Counted from the stretch's first letter, positions 21,065 to 30,930 are shown. The stretch: 33,385 nucleotides of DNA from Rhizophagus sp. LPA8_4_AMF (GCA_021464525.1 JADRCO010000454.1:1-33385); one strand, 5' to 3'. Notes: a model not told the origin generated them from the sequence alone. Numbers and translations are program-made.

Positions 21065-21065
<1 letters not shown>
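19575..21065 (-). CDS. F-box protein with leucine-rich solenoid (array member 1)
   Basis: Intronless, 496 residues. The F-box is at about 1-45 (INKDILFLIIDELKDD, LYSCLLVNRIWCE, VPILWKI). The middle is a leucine-rich series (LVNLISLDIS, LEKVSLPFLKILRAQ, NCPNLIYLKLL). The end has WKGRHPMLL, KGIVKKYD and FEEFEWIQ, the same signatures as the plus-strand gene at 6481, so all are one subfamily. Expected role is substrate choice for an SCF ubiquitin ligase; the target is unknown. The ATG directly abuts a homopolymer tract (see 21066-21113), and an upstream motif at 21161-21180 is shared with the next two array members. Confidence 0.9.

Positions 21066-21113
<48 letters not shown>
21066..21113. repeat. 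Poly(dT)/poly(dA) tract next to an F-box start
   Basis: A run of about 13 T followed by about 35 A (plus strand) lies directly before the ATG of the F-box gene, so the minus strand reads T-run, A-run, ATG. Shorter versions precede the ATG of the genes ending at 25534 and 29751. The tract length may be unreliable in an assembly. Confidence 0.7.
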
Positions 21114-21115
<2 letters not shown>

Positions 21116-21160
21116 CGAAAAAAAAATTATTGTTTTACATATTTAATGCGAGCGGCGTAT

Positions 21161-21180
21161 TTGTGTAACAAACATCACGT
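21161..21180 (-). promoter_or_regulatory. Shared upstream box of F-box array, member 1
   Basis: TTGTGTAACAAACATCACGT (plus strand) lies 96-115 bp before the ATG at 21065. Near-identical copies occur before the ATGs of the two other array genes. Promoter or UTR role is inferred from conservation only. Confidence 0.5.
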
Positions 21181-21189
21181 ATCATCATC

Positions 21190-21960
21190 GTGAAAACATA
21201 ATGAACATACATGATGCATGAAGATCAATATGAAATAAATTAGACTATGTTACAAAAAAACTGTAAATTATTTCTTAAGAGAAATCACATGTTCAAATTT
21301 AATTTAATTTCATATAATTTTTAAATTAAATTTTAATTTATCGCAGTTAAATTTAAAATACAAATAATTTTATCACATTTTTCACTTTTCAAAAATTCGG
21401 TGCTTGTTCTATATTAAAATTTTATATCAATTTTATTCAATAATTTTTTGTTTATCATCTGATAATTATTCGATAATTTCTCAGGAATTGACGGAAAAAT
21501 CGGTCCTCTTAATTTTTTTTTTTGTCCTGTAATCTGGTAATTTTCGGTAAATTTGCGTTGGGTAGCACAATTCTAAAAATGGCAATAATATCCGGCATAA
21601 AATATCTCTGATTTAAACCTAAAATGGAAAAGCATTAGTTAGATATTTTATATTTACGTTATTATATATTCCTGAAAATCATTTTCGGATAAAAATTTTT
21701 TCACACGAACATGACAAATAATTACGTTATATATCTTATGTAACAAATTAAACAGTAAATGTACTAACCAAAAGGAACAAAAATTTTTTTTTTTTTCACA
21801 TTATTATTTTTAAGTTTGTTGGGTAGATATCACTAAAAATGTTCTTATTATAAATGAATATTACGAAAATCGGGAATCAAGTACTTATTACTTTATGACG
21901 TAACTAAAAAAAAAATAAAATAATAAGTAAAAATAAAAAAAAAGCATTAATGTGATTATT
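21190..21960. other. AT-rich gene-free stretch
   Basis: No credible frame. Several A/T homopolymer runs occur (near 21510 and 21785). Confidence 0.5.
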
Positions 21961-21969
21961 CCAATATTT

Positions 21970-22120
21970 GGATAACCCGGGTCTAATTAAAAAATACAAT
22001 AAAAGTATTCGGGTCTCAGGTCAAAGTAATATGATCCACTCGACGGGTTCATGTGGATCATGGGTCATCTGATTAGAAATTCGAGCCAATTAACCCGGGT
22101 CAACTCGAGCACTAATTTAT
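21970..22120. repeat. CGGGTC-word repeat with a hairpin
   Basis: AACCCGGGTC occurs near both ends (about 21975 and 22098), with further CGGGT words between. A perfect 9-bp stem, ATGATCCAC and GTGGATCAT, sits at about 22030-22060. The block is sharply GC-richer than its flanks, which suggests a small inserted element. Ends were not resolved. Confidence 0.45.
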
Positions 22121-22254
22121 AGGCATTATAAACATTAATTAAATCATGTAGAAATAAGTAAATGTGTTTGAAATTTGCATGCATATAATTTTTGGACATT
22201 CTTTAATTTTATTATTGATATAAATTATACTTGCTTCATTTATTCTTAATAGGG

Positions 22255-22620
22255 ATGGTTACAGTATTCTCGGTTCTGTTTTCGGTTCTGCGTTTCTCCT
22301 AAAGTAAATGCATCAACATGCTGATCGGGTAAATAAAGTTTTTTGATTGTCTGATGATTCTTTCTAATTTAAACCGGTTCCAGGCTTCAAACCTATTCCA
22401 GAATTGGAACAGTCCATACCTTATAATTCATTAAAATAATGCTTAACGTAGCACAAACTCAACCCAGTTTGGAATGACCTATGCCCAAACCCATATCGAA
22501 CGAGGTTAAGGCATTCACTTAAGATTAGGTTTGGGATACTGTAAAATTGAGTTTCGGTCATAAAATTTATTCAGTTGGATTTGGGACATGGTCGGGTTTG
22601 GGTTATTACATCTACAAAAA
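22255..22620. repeat. CGGTTCTG and TTTGGG/CCCAAAC word blocks
   Basis: Two adjacent low-complexity blocks. The first has CGGTTCTG twice and later CCGGTTCC and GGAACAG. The second has CCCAGTTTGG, CCCAAACCCA and later GGTTTGGGA, GATTTGGGAC and GGGTTTGGGT, so the words occur in both directions. These are typical of non-coding repeat elements; no ends were resolved. Confidence 0.4.
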
Positions 22621-22629
22621 CTAATATTC

Positions 22630-24010
22630 ACATATTATTGGATGATTGATGATATCAATGTTTTGACGGAACTTTAATACAGTCCCGCCGGCGAAATAAT
22701 CTTAGAATACCGCTTCTTAATTTGGTCACAACTTCATTACTATCCCGAATAGATCATTTGCTTATTATATCAAATTGAGCAATGGATTACTCATTTAAAA
22801 AGCAGTAGAAGAAAGTAATTTCATATACTTTTATTGCTCAAATTGGCTACCGCTACGATTAAATCTATTTATAAAGTCGGTAAAACAAAATTTTAGGAAC
22901 ATTCCAATTGAACTGAAAATATTTTGTATTTCCATAAGCAATATATATCTCCATCTTATAAAAAATGTCTATATGTCACACTAAAGTCAAAATGATGATT
23001 ATTTCACATTTAATGAGAAAACATTAGAATACGCGTATTTTTTTTTGAGTAACCAAATAATTTTATATACTATTGGCAACTTCCTAAAATGTTTGAGATG
23101 GTATGAATGTTTTCTTTCAATAATGAGTTTTTCTCGTTCATTTTTAAGCTCAGATCTCGAATTCTAATGAAAATTTTGTATTATCATTTGTAGCAATATA
23201 TTAAGAAAATGGCAATATAAAAAAAAGAGGAAAAAAATTTATGAGTCATTTCTTAATTTATTTAGGAAGGAGTGAAATAATTTTGAAAATATCATAGTTA
23301 TTATTAGCGAAGATATTGGCAATAATAGCATGCAAATAAAATCAAATTGAATCATCATGTATTGATAGATGGAGACTAATCCAAATATTAATTAAATAAT
23401 AACCTTAATACAATTGCAATAATACAAGAAACCTCAATGTATAGATAATGGCTTGCTGAGGGCAAAAATTATTTTCCTAAATTTATAATCAAACGTCCAA
23501 TAATTTCCTAATATTAGCTTAATGGTCCTAATATTGTCAAAAAAAAAAAATAATTCTTCATTGATTTGACGTGATTTTATTATGTAGTCAAGAGCAATTT
23601 TAAAGTTTATTACGTTAATTGAAAATTTGTTAAAAAGAATTTTATTTTAAGGATACGATGTTTCCATTTTGTAAGAAGTGAAGAATTTATTTTTTTTTTT
23701 TTCAACAACGTAAACGTTTGCGCTTTAAACATTTTTAATATTATATGTTTATCGTAATATTAAAAATAATAATAATAAAAAAAGAATTATTTCCATATTA
23801 AATGAAACTTTATGTTATAAGTCAAGCATGTTTCAATATTCAACAACATTATTTAATTAAAACAAATTTTACGTTATTATATACAAATAATATTCTTATT
23901 TCAGCAATTTTATTCAAATCCAAATTAAATATCAAAAATTTGAGGGAAGGAGGGAATAATTTAAACAAACATGACATTTAAACATATTAAAACCTTTCTC
24001 TTAAGAATAA
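22630..24010. other. Gene-free stretch
   Basis: No open frame or exon of note. The last 130 bases are the 3' flank of the next F-box gene. Confidence 0.5.
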
Positions 24011-24022
24011 TTTATTTTAGGA

Positions 24023-25534
24023 TTAAAGAAATAACCATCTACTTCTACTATTAGAATAAATAGAACATTTTTTAATTATCCCCTTTGCTTTATATATTTC
24101 GATTAAATCTTCTAATTGCTTCTTCTCACCAAGTTCATTACAATAATTATCGCTATCTATTTCCAGCAACATAGGATTCCTATTTGTCCAATTATCAAAG
24201 AATAACATTACGTCTTCCAAATTAATCCTCCCAGAATGAAATTCAAACGTAAACAAACTAATTGGTGATGATTTAGCTAATGTTAATAATAATTTACCCC
24301 AACTAAACATAATATCAAAGTCTACCACGTCAATAATTAATCTATTTAAATGTCGACAACTAATTAATAAATTTTCAAATTCTGAAATAAGTAAATTAAT
24401 ATTATTAGATAATGATAAGTTAAGATATCTAAGATTTGAACAATTTTGACAAATTGCTTGAAAAAGACTTTTACTATCAGCATCATTATAAAGTACACTA
24501 ATTTCAGCTAGTTGTCCTTTTGTGATTTCAATTAAATTTGCTGTAATTTTGATTGGAACTTGTCGAGTTATTAGAATTTTTAAATTAGGTAATGATAAAT
24601 CCTTTAAATAATCTAACTCATTCCAGTTTGTAGGATAAGGTAAACATGTACTAATTTCTAATCGAAATAAGTTTACAAGGTATGAAAGAATTCTTGTAAT
24701 AGGTATCCAATCCATTCTCAAATATTGAATAGTATCTACATGTTTAATCAAAGATTCTTCAAGAGATTTGTAAATTGATTCATCTTTTATTATGTTTATT
24801 ATAGCGCGTGAACCTTTATAAGGACCAATGAAACTAACATTATTTAGTTTTTTTTGTACTTCAATTAATTTATTGATTCCAGAATTATTGGTACAGAAAT
24901 GTACATTATCAACTCTAAATTTTCTAATCGAGTTACATATTCTAGCCAATCCATTCAAAATATTTTGACAATTTCCAAAATCACAACAAAAGGATAAAGA
25001 TTCAAGTTCCGAGAAGCAACGTTCAGCTCCTGGAATATGATGTAATTGAAAATCAAAATCCTGTGGAATAGAAAGATGAATAAGCATCGCATTACTACTA
25101 AAAAATAATTTTAATATCTCGTCTCTTATAATAAATTTTTTAGACTCCTCAATCTTACTTGAAGAAATTATATTTTCTATAAGAAATAAATCTAAATATT
25201 TCCAGAAATTAATATAATTAAATAAAGGACGCTGATATATTTCTGTAATAAGATTATTTATTCCTTGATTCTTCAAAATATCTTTTGATTCTTTTGATAA
25301 ATGTAAAAATATTACATTAAATAATATAAGATATTGACTAGGAATTTTCCATAAAATAGGTACTGATTTGCAGGAATTAATGGTCGTAAGATATTGACCA
25401 GGATTTTTCCATAAAATAGGAACCACTGTTTCACACCAAGTTCTATTAACATAAAGACATGAATAAAGTGATATTTTATCATACTTTAATTCTTCAAATA
25501 TTAGGAAAAGTACGTCTTTGTTGAGTTTTGACAT
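24023..25534 (-). CDS. F-box protein (array member 2) with internal duplication
   Basis: Intronless, 503 residues, with an F-box at about 1-45 (LNKDVLFLIFEELKYD, LYSCLYVNRTWCETVVPILW). A 60-bp in-frame tandem duplication repeats the end of the F-box: VPILWKNPGQYL at 38-49 and VPILWKIPSQYL at 58-69. Sister genes have one copy. The leucine-rich middle (LVNLFRLEIS, LKDLSLPNLKILITR, NCSNLRYLNLS) is conserved. The C-terminus stops at KGIIKKCSIYSNSRSRWLF and lacks the FEEFEW end of its sisters, so the tail is altered or truncated. The extra 20 residues follow the third F-box helix and could alter Skp1 contact; this is inference. Confidence 0.88.
   Translation of the reverse strand: MSKLNKDVLFLIFEELKYDKISLYSCLYVNRTWCETVVPILWKNPGQYLTTINSCKSVPILWKIPSQYLILFNVIFLHLSKESKDILKNQGINNLITEIYQRPLFNYINFWKYLDLFLIENIISSSKIEESKKFIIRDEILKLFFSSNAMLIHLSIPQDFDFQLHHIPGAERCFSELESLSFCCDFGNCQNILNGLARICNSIRKFRVDNVHFCTNNSGINKLIEVQKKLNNVSFIGPYKGSRAIINIIKDESIYKSLEESLIKHVDTIQYLRMDWIPITRILSYLVNLFRLEISTCLPYPTNWNELDYLKDLSLPNLKILITRQVPIKITANLIEITKGQLAEISVLYNDADSKSLFQAICQNCSNLRYLNLSLSNNINLLISEFENLLISCRHLNRLIIDVVDFDIMFSWGKLLLTLAKSSPISLFTFEFHSGRINLEDVMLFFDNWTNRNPMLLEIDSDNYCNELGEKKQLEDLIEIYKAKGIIKKCSIYSNSRSRWLFL
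25389..25423. repeat. Second copy of the 60-bp in-frame duplication
   Basis: AGATATTGACYAGGA and TTTTCCATAAAATAGG recur at 25329-25363 and 25389-25423, offset exactly 60 bp. They differ at only a few positions, so the event is recent relative to the age of the gene family. Confidence 0.85.
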
Positions 25535-25597
25535 TTTTTTTTAAAAAAAAAAATAATTCCCGCATTTCCTTTGTTTATATTCTATGACGGGATAGAG

Positions 25598-25617
25598 TTG
25601 TGTAACAAATATTACGT
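25598..25617 (-). promoter_or_regulatory. Shared upstream box of F-box array, member 2
   Basis: TTGTGTAACAAATATTACGT (plus strand) lies 64-83 bp before the ATG at 25534 and matches the box at 21161-21180 with three differences. Confidence 0.5.
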
Positions 25618-25769
25618 TTAGAATTCATGAACGGAAAAATTCTTGAATATAATTGGATATTATGTATAAAGATCATTGATATGATTGACATCAAATTTTC
25701 TATATGAAGCAAAGTTAAAAAGGATTAGCGTACAAACCATAATTTAATATCAAGCCGACGCCTTTATTA

Positions 25770-25898
25770 TTTTCCGGAAAGGATATTGCATTAAAATAAA
25801 AGAATTGAAATCATTCGATGAATAATACATTCAATAAATGTTTTTTTATCCACTCATTTGTATTACTTTTAATATAATAAAATATTTTTCCAAAAATT
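25770..25898. repeat. Inverted paralogous segment (upstream of array member 2)
   Basis: The segment around AAAGAATTGAAATCATTCG matches 30012-30128 only when one is reverse-complemented. The bases on either side (ACAAACCATAATTTAATATC at 25732 and AGAACTCGATATA at 25906) match the other locus in direct orientation. The ends of this copy carry a short inverted pair (TTTTCCGGAAAGGATATT and AATATTTTTCCAAAA). Confidence 0.75.
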
Positions 25899-25965
25899 TA
25901 CATTTAGAACTCGATATATAAATGATTCAGGATAAACATCTTAATATATTAACGATATGTATATT

Positions 25966-26086
25966 TATCCCATCGGTATTATGTATACACCGATGGATTT
26001 TTCTTGTCAATTACTCCTTCGGTATAAAAAAAAGCATAAAAAAGTATAAAATCCATCGGTGTATACGTCTTACACAATGAGATAAG
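25966..26086. mobile_element. Small foldback element
   Basis: GTATACACCGATGGATTTT (25983-26001) and its exact reverse complement (26048-26066) form a 19-bp stem around a 46-bp loop. Pairing continues imperfectly outward (TTATCCCATCG against the complement of ATGAGATAA) to arms of about 36 bp. The equivalent upstream region of array member 3 lacks it, so it looks like an insertion. Confidence 0.6.
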
Positions 26087-26089
26087 CCC

Positions 26090-27285
26090 GTTATTCCATG
26101 AATGTCTAATAAAAACTCCTGCTCCCCTCCCTCCCCAAGACGAATATTTTAGTTATTCATTGATATCTATGGAATGACAAGTATATATCCTATGTGTTCC
26201 TTCGATTATAAAATTTATTGCTTTTTATATGTAAGTTGAAATGAAGAAATGCGATAATATTGCAGCCATCGGAGTCTAATCATAGGCAAGATGTTGTACT
26301 GTATACATATTACTAATTCGTGATATGCATTAGCTTAGTTTTAACCGCACTACTGCACTATGCCCTCGTTAATTTTATGTTTAATTTCATGCTATAAATT
26401 TTGGTCTGAAATAATTTTAGTAAATTAGAATATTTAATCATTATCAGTTAAATGTTTAGGAATTTCTTTTTTTTTTTAATAAAATAATTTTTACAAAAAT
26501 AATAACATAAAATTAACATAAATAAAAATATTTTTTAATAGACTGGAATTTTATAGAATTTATGATGATATTTAATTTATCGAATACTTGATATAACGAC
26601 ATATTATCATATGAACGGAGGATTCATTATATCGAATTCTGCATATTCTAGCTGCTTGCTATTATTCCGGGCAATAAAAATTTTAACATCAAATTTTTAA
26701 TAATATACGGTAAGACGGTTTTTTTATACATATGTATAATTTCTTTTTATATATGTATTTTTATTTATTGAATCTCACATTATATGCAATTATTAGTGAT
26801 TATGTAGGATAAATTTTTAATGAAGCTGTTTATATGATCGTCCTATGGAAATTATTTGAAGACATTTACATCCAGTGTGAAAAAGTGCCAGAAAAATGTA
26901 TGTGATGAATCGATAAAATGAAGGATATTATTATTGTCGTGATGTTATACAACAACTTTTGGCAAAAAGAAACGAACAAAAAATACTAAATTTCAATCAA
27001 CGAAATTATTTTATAATAACTGTACTAGTACTTAACAAAACAATACATTGCATATGTGAGTCATGTAAAATTCGTTAAAAAAAAAAAAAATTAATATAAA
27101 AAAAAATTCCCAGATTTTCGAAAAATTGATACGGGCGAATTATGAAAATCTAAAAAAAATTTCCTCAGACTTATATTAACGCGTTATCATAGCATTTATG
27201 CCAGATCAGTTTTATGACAACTTGTTTGAATTAACATATACTGTACTGTATCATAATTTATTTTAGGATTATCAAATAATAAATG
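26090..27285. other. Gene-free intergenic stretch
   Basis: AT-rich with no credible frame. The words TATATCCTATGTGTTCCTTC (26183-26202) are shared with the region upstream of array member 3 and mark the edge of the duplicated flank. Confidence 0.5.
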
Positions 27286-27291
27286 GGACGC

Positions 27292-27693
27292 ATTTACTTC
27301 ACCGACAATTTTTTCACTAACAATCACTTCACAGGCAAACGTTTAATCGAAAAACGCTTCACCGACAAGATCATCTCACCAACAGTTTCATACTGTAGTT
27401 TTCGAATGTCATAACAAAATTAAATATAAAGTTTTTTTTAAAAAAAAAATAATAAAATATTATATCTTTCGTATAAAAATAAAACAATATTTACTCTAAT
27501 ATTGACCTAATTTAGTAATCTTTAATATGTACAATATATAGCCTCAAATTTTTTTATCATTCACCAGTTTTATTCTTTTTAGCTAAGATGAACAAAAATA
27601 AAAAAATAAATCGACAAAATGAAATGTCAATGAAATCGATGAAACGTTTGTCGGAAAAGTGATTTTCAGAGGAATAATTTTCAGTGAAGTTAA
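27292..27693. mobile_element. Foldback element with iterated TTCACCGACAA word
   Basis: The left arm (27292-27350) and the reverse complement of the right arm (27634-27693) align at roughly three bases in four. They share ACTTCAC, AATCACTT and CAAACGTTT followed by ATCGA. The word TTCACCGACAA and its variants recur within the arms (27299, 27358). The centre is AT-rich and encodes nothing. Exact termini and target duplication were not resolved. Confidence 0.6.
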
Positions 27694-27699
27694 CCAGAT

Positions 27700-28290
27700 C
27701 AGTACCAGACCTCAAATGAATTAGATAAAAGTTATGTCCATAAAATCATTAATTGGTGCAAATAACAATAATTATGAAAGACTGATTTATATTTTTAATT
27801 TGATAAGTTTAATGCGAAAGAGCCATTAATACTTTTTTTTTATTCATAAAAAAAAAAATAGTTGAAAAGGCCTAATATTACGTATATTTACGCCTATGTA
27901 ACATTTTCGATGTATTATTCCGTAAACCTTCGAAAAGCTTCGAGAACATTTGATTATACAATCTCATAGTTTAGCTAAGTAATAAAGTTGAAAACTGTTA
28001 TGGCTTTTTTGTTAGTGCTTTAAAAAAATAATTCTCATTGGTTAAAAATATTTTTAACAAAGAAAATATTAAAACATAATAACAAAATATTCATGTTTAA
28101 TTAAAATTTAAAATTTGTAAAAATGAAAGTATCAAATAAAAAGTAATATGATAAAAATAATAAAATTATTTCCTTTAATTAAACTGTTTATGTCTCAAAT
28201 TTTAACATATATTCTCCATAAGAAAACAACAAAAATTCCCAAAATAAAATCGTATATAAATGTTACAACAAATTTATTATTTTATGTATA
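27700..28290. other. 3' flank of array member 3
   Basis: No gene. The block 28060-28299 is homologous to 30580-30805, the 3' flank of the truncated F-box copy (shared TTTCCTTTAATTAA and CTGTTTA words). Confidence 0.5.
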
Positions 28291-28299
28291 AAGATTTTT

Positions 28300-29751
28300 T
28301 TAATTCCATTCAAATTCTTCAAAAGAATCGTTAATTGAGCATTTTTTAATTATCCCTTTCCCTTTATATTTTTCGAATAAATCTATTAATTGTTGCTCTT
28401 CATTCAAGTTAACAGAAAAAGGATTGTAGCCTATTGTTAACAATACAGGATTCCTATTTTCCCATTTGTCAAAAAGTAATTTAAAATCATCCAATTTAAA
28501 ACTCGTAGAATAAAACTTAAATTTAAATAAACCAATTGGTGCTGACATAGCTAATCTAATAAACAATTCATCCCAACTAAATTCATTAATATATTTATCA
28601 TATATTTCAAGAATAAATCCATTTAATAATTTACAATTAATTAATAAATTTTCAAATTCTGAAATGAGTGTATTAATATTATTAATTAATGATATTTTAA
28701 GATATCTAAGATTTGGACAATTTTGATATATTGCTTGAATAAGTCTTTTATTATCAAGATCCTTATAAGTTAGATCAATTTCAGTAAGATTTCCTTTTGT
28801 GTTTTCAATTAATTCTATTAAACTTGTGGATGGAACTCGATGAGTCTTTAAAATTTTTAAATTAGGTAATGATAAATACTTAAAATTATCTAACCAATTC
28901 CAGTTTTTAGAATGAGTTATATTAAATTCTAAACTTAATAAGTTTGGAAGATATGAAAGAAATGTTGTAATAGGTTTCCAATCCATTCTCAAATAATGGA
29001 CAGTATCAGCGCGTCTAATCAAAGATTCTTCAAGAGACTTGCAAAGTGATTCATTATTTAATCCATTATTGTAGAAATCATCAGTGAAACTAACATCTTT
29101 TAGTTTTGTTTGCACTTCAATTAATTTAATGATTCCAGAATTATCGGTACAGTAAGAGACATCTTCAAATCTAAATTTTTTAATCGATTTGCATATTCTA
29201 GCTAATCCTTTTATAACATTTTGATCGACGTTACCTCGGCAATAAAAAGATTCAAGATTTGAAAAGCAATGTTCAACCACTGAAATATGATGTAATTGAT
29301 AATCATAATAATCATAATTATCTTGGATATCAAGATGAATAAATTTTGTATTTCTATTCTTATTAATAAATAACTTTAATATTTCGTTTCTTATAATAGA
29401 CATGCTGGACGTATTACTAATTCTTCGAAAAATTAAATTTTCTATAAAAGATAAATCTAAATATTTCCAATAATCAATGTAATTAAATAAAGGACGTTGA
29501 TATGCTTTTGTAATACTATTATTAATTTCTTGATTCTTCAAAGTATCTCTTGATTCTTCCGATAAATGTAAAAATATTACCTCAAATAATTTACTCATTG
29601 AACAGTGATATTGACCAGGATTTTCCCATAAGATAGGCACCACTGCTTCACACCAAGTTCTATTGACAAAAAGACATGAATAGAGTGATTTTTTATCATG
29701 CTTTAATTCTTTAAATATTAAAAAAAGTACGTCTTGGTTGAGTTTTGACAT
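28300..29751 (-). CDS. F-box protein with leucine-rich solenoid (array member 3)
   Basis: Intronless, 483 residues, closest to the gene at 24023-25534. The F-box is at about 1-45 (LNQDVLFLIFKELKHD, LYSCLFVNRTWCEAVVPILW), with a single VPILWENPGQY. Leucine-rich repeats follow (LPNLLSLEFN, FKYLSLPNLKILKTH, NCPNLRYLKIS), and the end is KGIIKKCS and FEEFEWN. The upstream and downstream flanks match those of array members 2 and 4, so the genes arose by tandem duplication with their flanks. Like its sisters it is expected to be an SCF substrate adaptor of unknown target. The ATG is preceded by a T-rich then A-rich run on the plus strand. Confidence 0.9.
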   Translation of the reverse strand: MSKLNQDVLFLIFKELKHDKKSLYSCLFVNRTWCEAVVPILWENPGQYHCSMSKLFEVIFLHLSEESRDTLKNQEINNSITKAYQRPLFNYIDYWKYLDLSFIENLIFRRISNTSSMSIIRNEILKLFINKNRNTKFIHLDIQDNYDYYDYQLHHISVVEHCFSNLESFYCRGNVDQNVIKGLARICKSIKKFRFEDVSYCTDNSGIIKLIEVQTKLKDVSFTDDFYNNGLNNESLCKSLEESLIRRADTVHYLRMDWKPITTFLSYLPNLLSLEFNITHSKNWNWLDNFKYLSLPNLKILKTHRVPSTSLIELIENTKGNLTEIDLTYKDLDNKRLIQAIYQNCPNLRYLKISLINNINTLISEFENLLINCKLLNGFILEIYDKYINEFSWDELFIRLAMSAPIGLFKFKFYSTSFKLDDFKLLFDKWENRNPVLLTIGYNPFSVNLNEEQQLIDLFEKYKGKGIIKKCSINDSFEEFEWN

Positions 29752-29815
29752 TTTTTTTTTTTAATTTGGGGGAAAAAAAATTCCGTATGTCCTGTTTTAT
29801 ATTCATAAATAGTGG

Positions 29816-29833
29816 TTTGCAACAAATATTACA
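29816..29833 (-). promoter_or_regulatory. Shared upstream box of F-box array, member 3
   Basis: TTTGCAACAAATATTACA (plus strand) is a variant of the box at 25598-25617, 65-82 bp before the ATG at 29751. Confidence 0.4.
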
Positions 29834-29904
29834 TAATTCTTGGATATAATTGGCATTATGCGACGTGATGATTGACATTATATTTTCCATATAAAGCAAA
29901 ATTA

Positions 29905-29975
29905 CGACTTGCTCGGTCCGTTCTGATTCCGAACCGTTGCTATTGCGGTTTTAATACCGAACTGATCAACCGCGA
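29905..29975. mobile_element. Short CGGTTC-word insertion in an F-box upstream region
   Basis: Paralogous upstream sequence runs from GAAGCAAAGTTA directly to near ACAAACCATAATTTAATATC. Here about 65 extra bases intervene, made of CGGTCC, TTCCGAACCG, GCGGTTTT, TACCGAACTG and CAACCGCG words in both directions. It is GC-richer than its flanks and resembles the block at 22255. Confidence 0.5.
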
Positions 29976-30011
29976 ACAAACCATAATTTAATATCAAGTG
30001 GCACCCTTTGT

Positions 30012-30128
30012 CTGGGAAAAAAAGATATAATATTAAAAGTAATAATATAAATAAATGATAGAAAAAATGTATTGAATGTATTATACATCGAATGATTTTA
30101 AATTCTTTTATTTTTAATGAGTATTACA
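30012..30128. repeat. Inverted paralogous segment (upstream of array member 3)
   Basis: The counterpart of 25770-25898 in opposite orientation, flanked by direct-orientation homology (29976-29998 and 30132-30144). Confidence 0.75.
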
Positions 30129-30149
30129 GTTAGAACTCGATATAAGGAT

Positions 30150-30800
30150 ATGGGATAACCCGATTTTCTTAAACCAAAAACCATTTTATTTTATTAATAT
30201 ATACCGATATGATGGTATATATTCTATGTGTTACTTCAATTGTAAAATTTAATTTTTTTTTCATATAAAATAAACTCACCTAAAACGATTTAGATAAGTT
30301 GAAGGATAAACAAAGAGAGGAGGTTTATTGAATTATGACTTATAATAAAATTATTAGAGTAAATGCTCATTAAGGATGAAACAAAGGATTTTGGCAAACC
30401 GCGGGCGGAAGTATGCAACGCCAATATTATAGATATTGAAGTAATATCATAAATAAGTAAATATATATTAATTCGTGATAAACAGATGTCAGTCGGCAAT
30501 AACTCCGCTTATACTTATCAGCTATATTTTTAGAATTTTCTTTTTTTTTAGTGAAATAATTTTTATAAGTATAACCATAGCATTAAATTAAAGAATAAAT
30601 ATTAAAACATAATAAATCTTCATTGATTAATTAAAATTTAAAAGTTTGAAAAATACAATAATAATAAAATTGTTTCCTTTAATTAAGCTGTTTACGTCAT
30701 AATTTTGACATATATTCTACTATATAAAAACATAATTTTGACAAAATTTCCAAAATAATATGATCGTTATAAGAAAATTATTATTTTATTCATAGAGATT
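30150..30800. other. Flank between array member 3 and the truncated copy
   Basis: It holds the outer part of the upstream flank of member 3 (TATTCTATGTGTTACTTCAA near 30226) and then the 3' flank of the truncated copy (from about 30580). No gene seen. Confidence 0.5.
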
Positions 30801-30805
30801 TTTTT

Positions 30806-30930
30806 TTAATTCCATTCAAATTTTATAAAAGTGTATTCAGGGTTATAATCAATGGAATATTCTTCAATTCCCCCTTTTGCTTTATAATTTTTGAACAAAT
30901 CTAATAAATTTATCAGTTCTTGCCCTTTCT
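30806..30930 (-). pseudogene. F-box gene, C-terminal fragment (array member 4)
   Basis: An open minus-strand frame of 41 codons ends in TAA at 30806-30808 and reads GQELINLLDLFKNYKAKG, then IEEYSIDY, then KFEWN. It matches the last 40 residues of the gene at 28300-29751 (QQLIDLFEKYKGKG, FEEFEWN). Homology stops at about 30935, where unrelated sequence takes over, so the rest of the gene was deleted or displaced. Its 3' flank is homologous to that of member 3. Confidence 0.85.

Noticed and set aside
29711..29899. 62-residue minus-strand frame overlapping the start of an F-box gene
   Set aside because: It runs through the homopolymer tract and upstream region in another frame, with no counterpart upstream of the paralogues.
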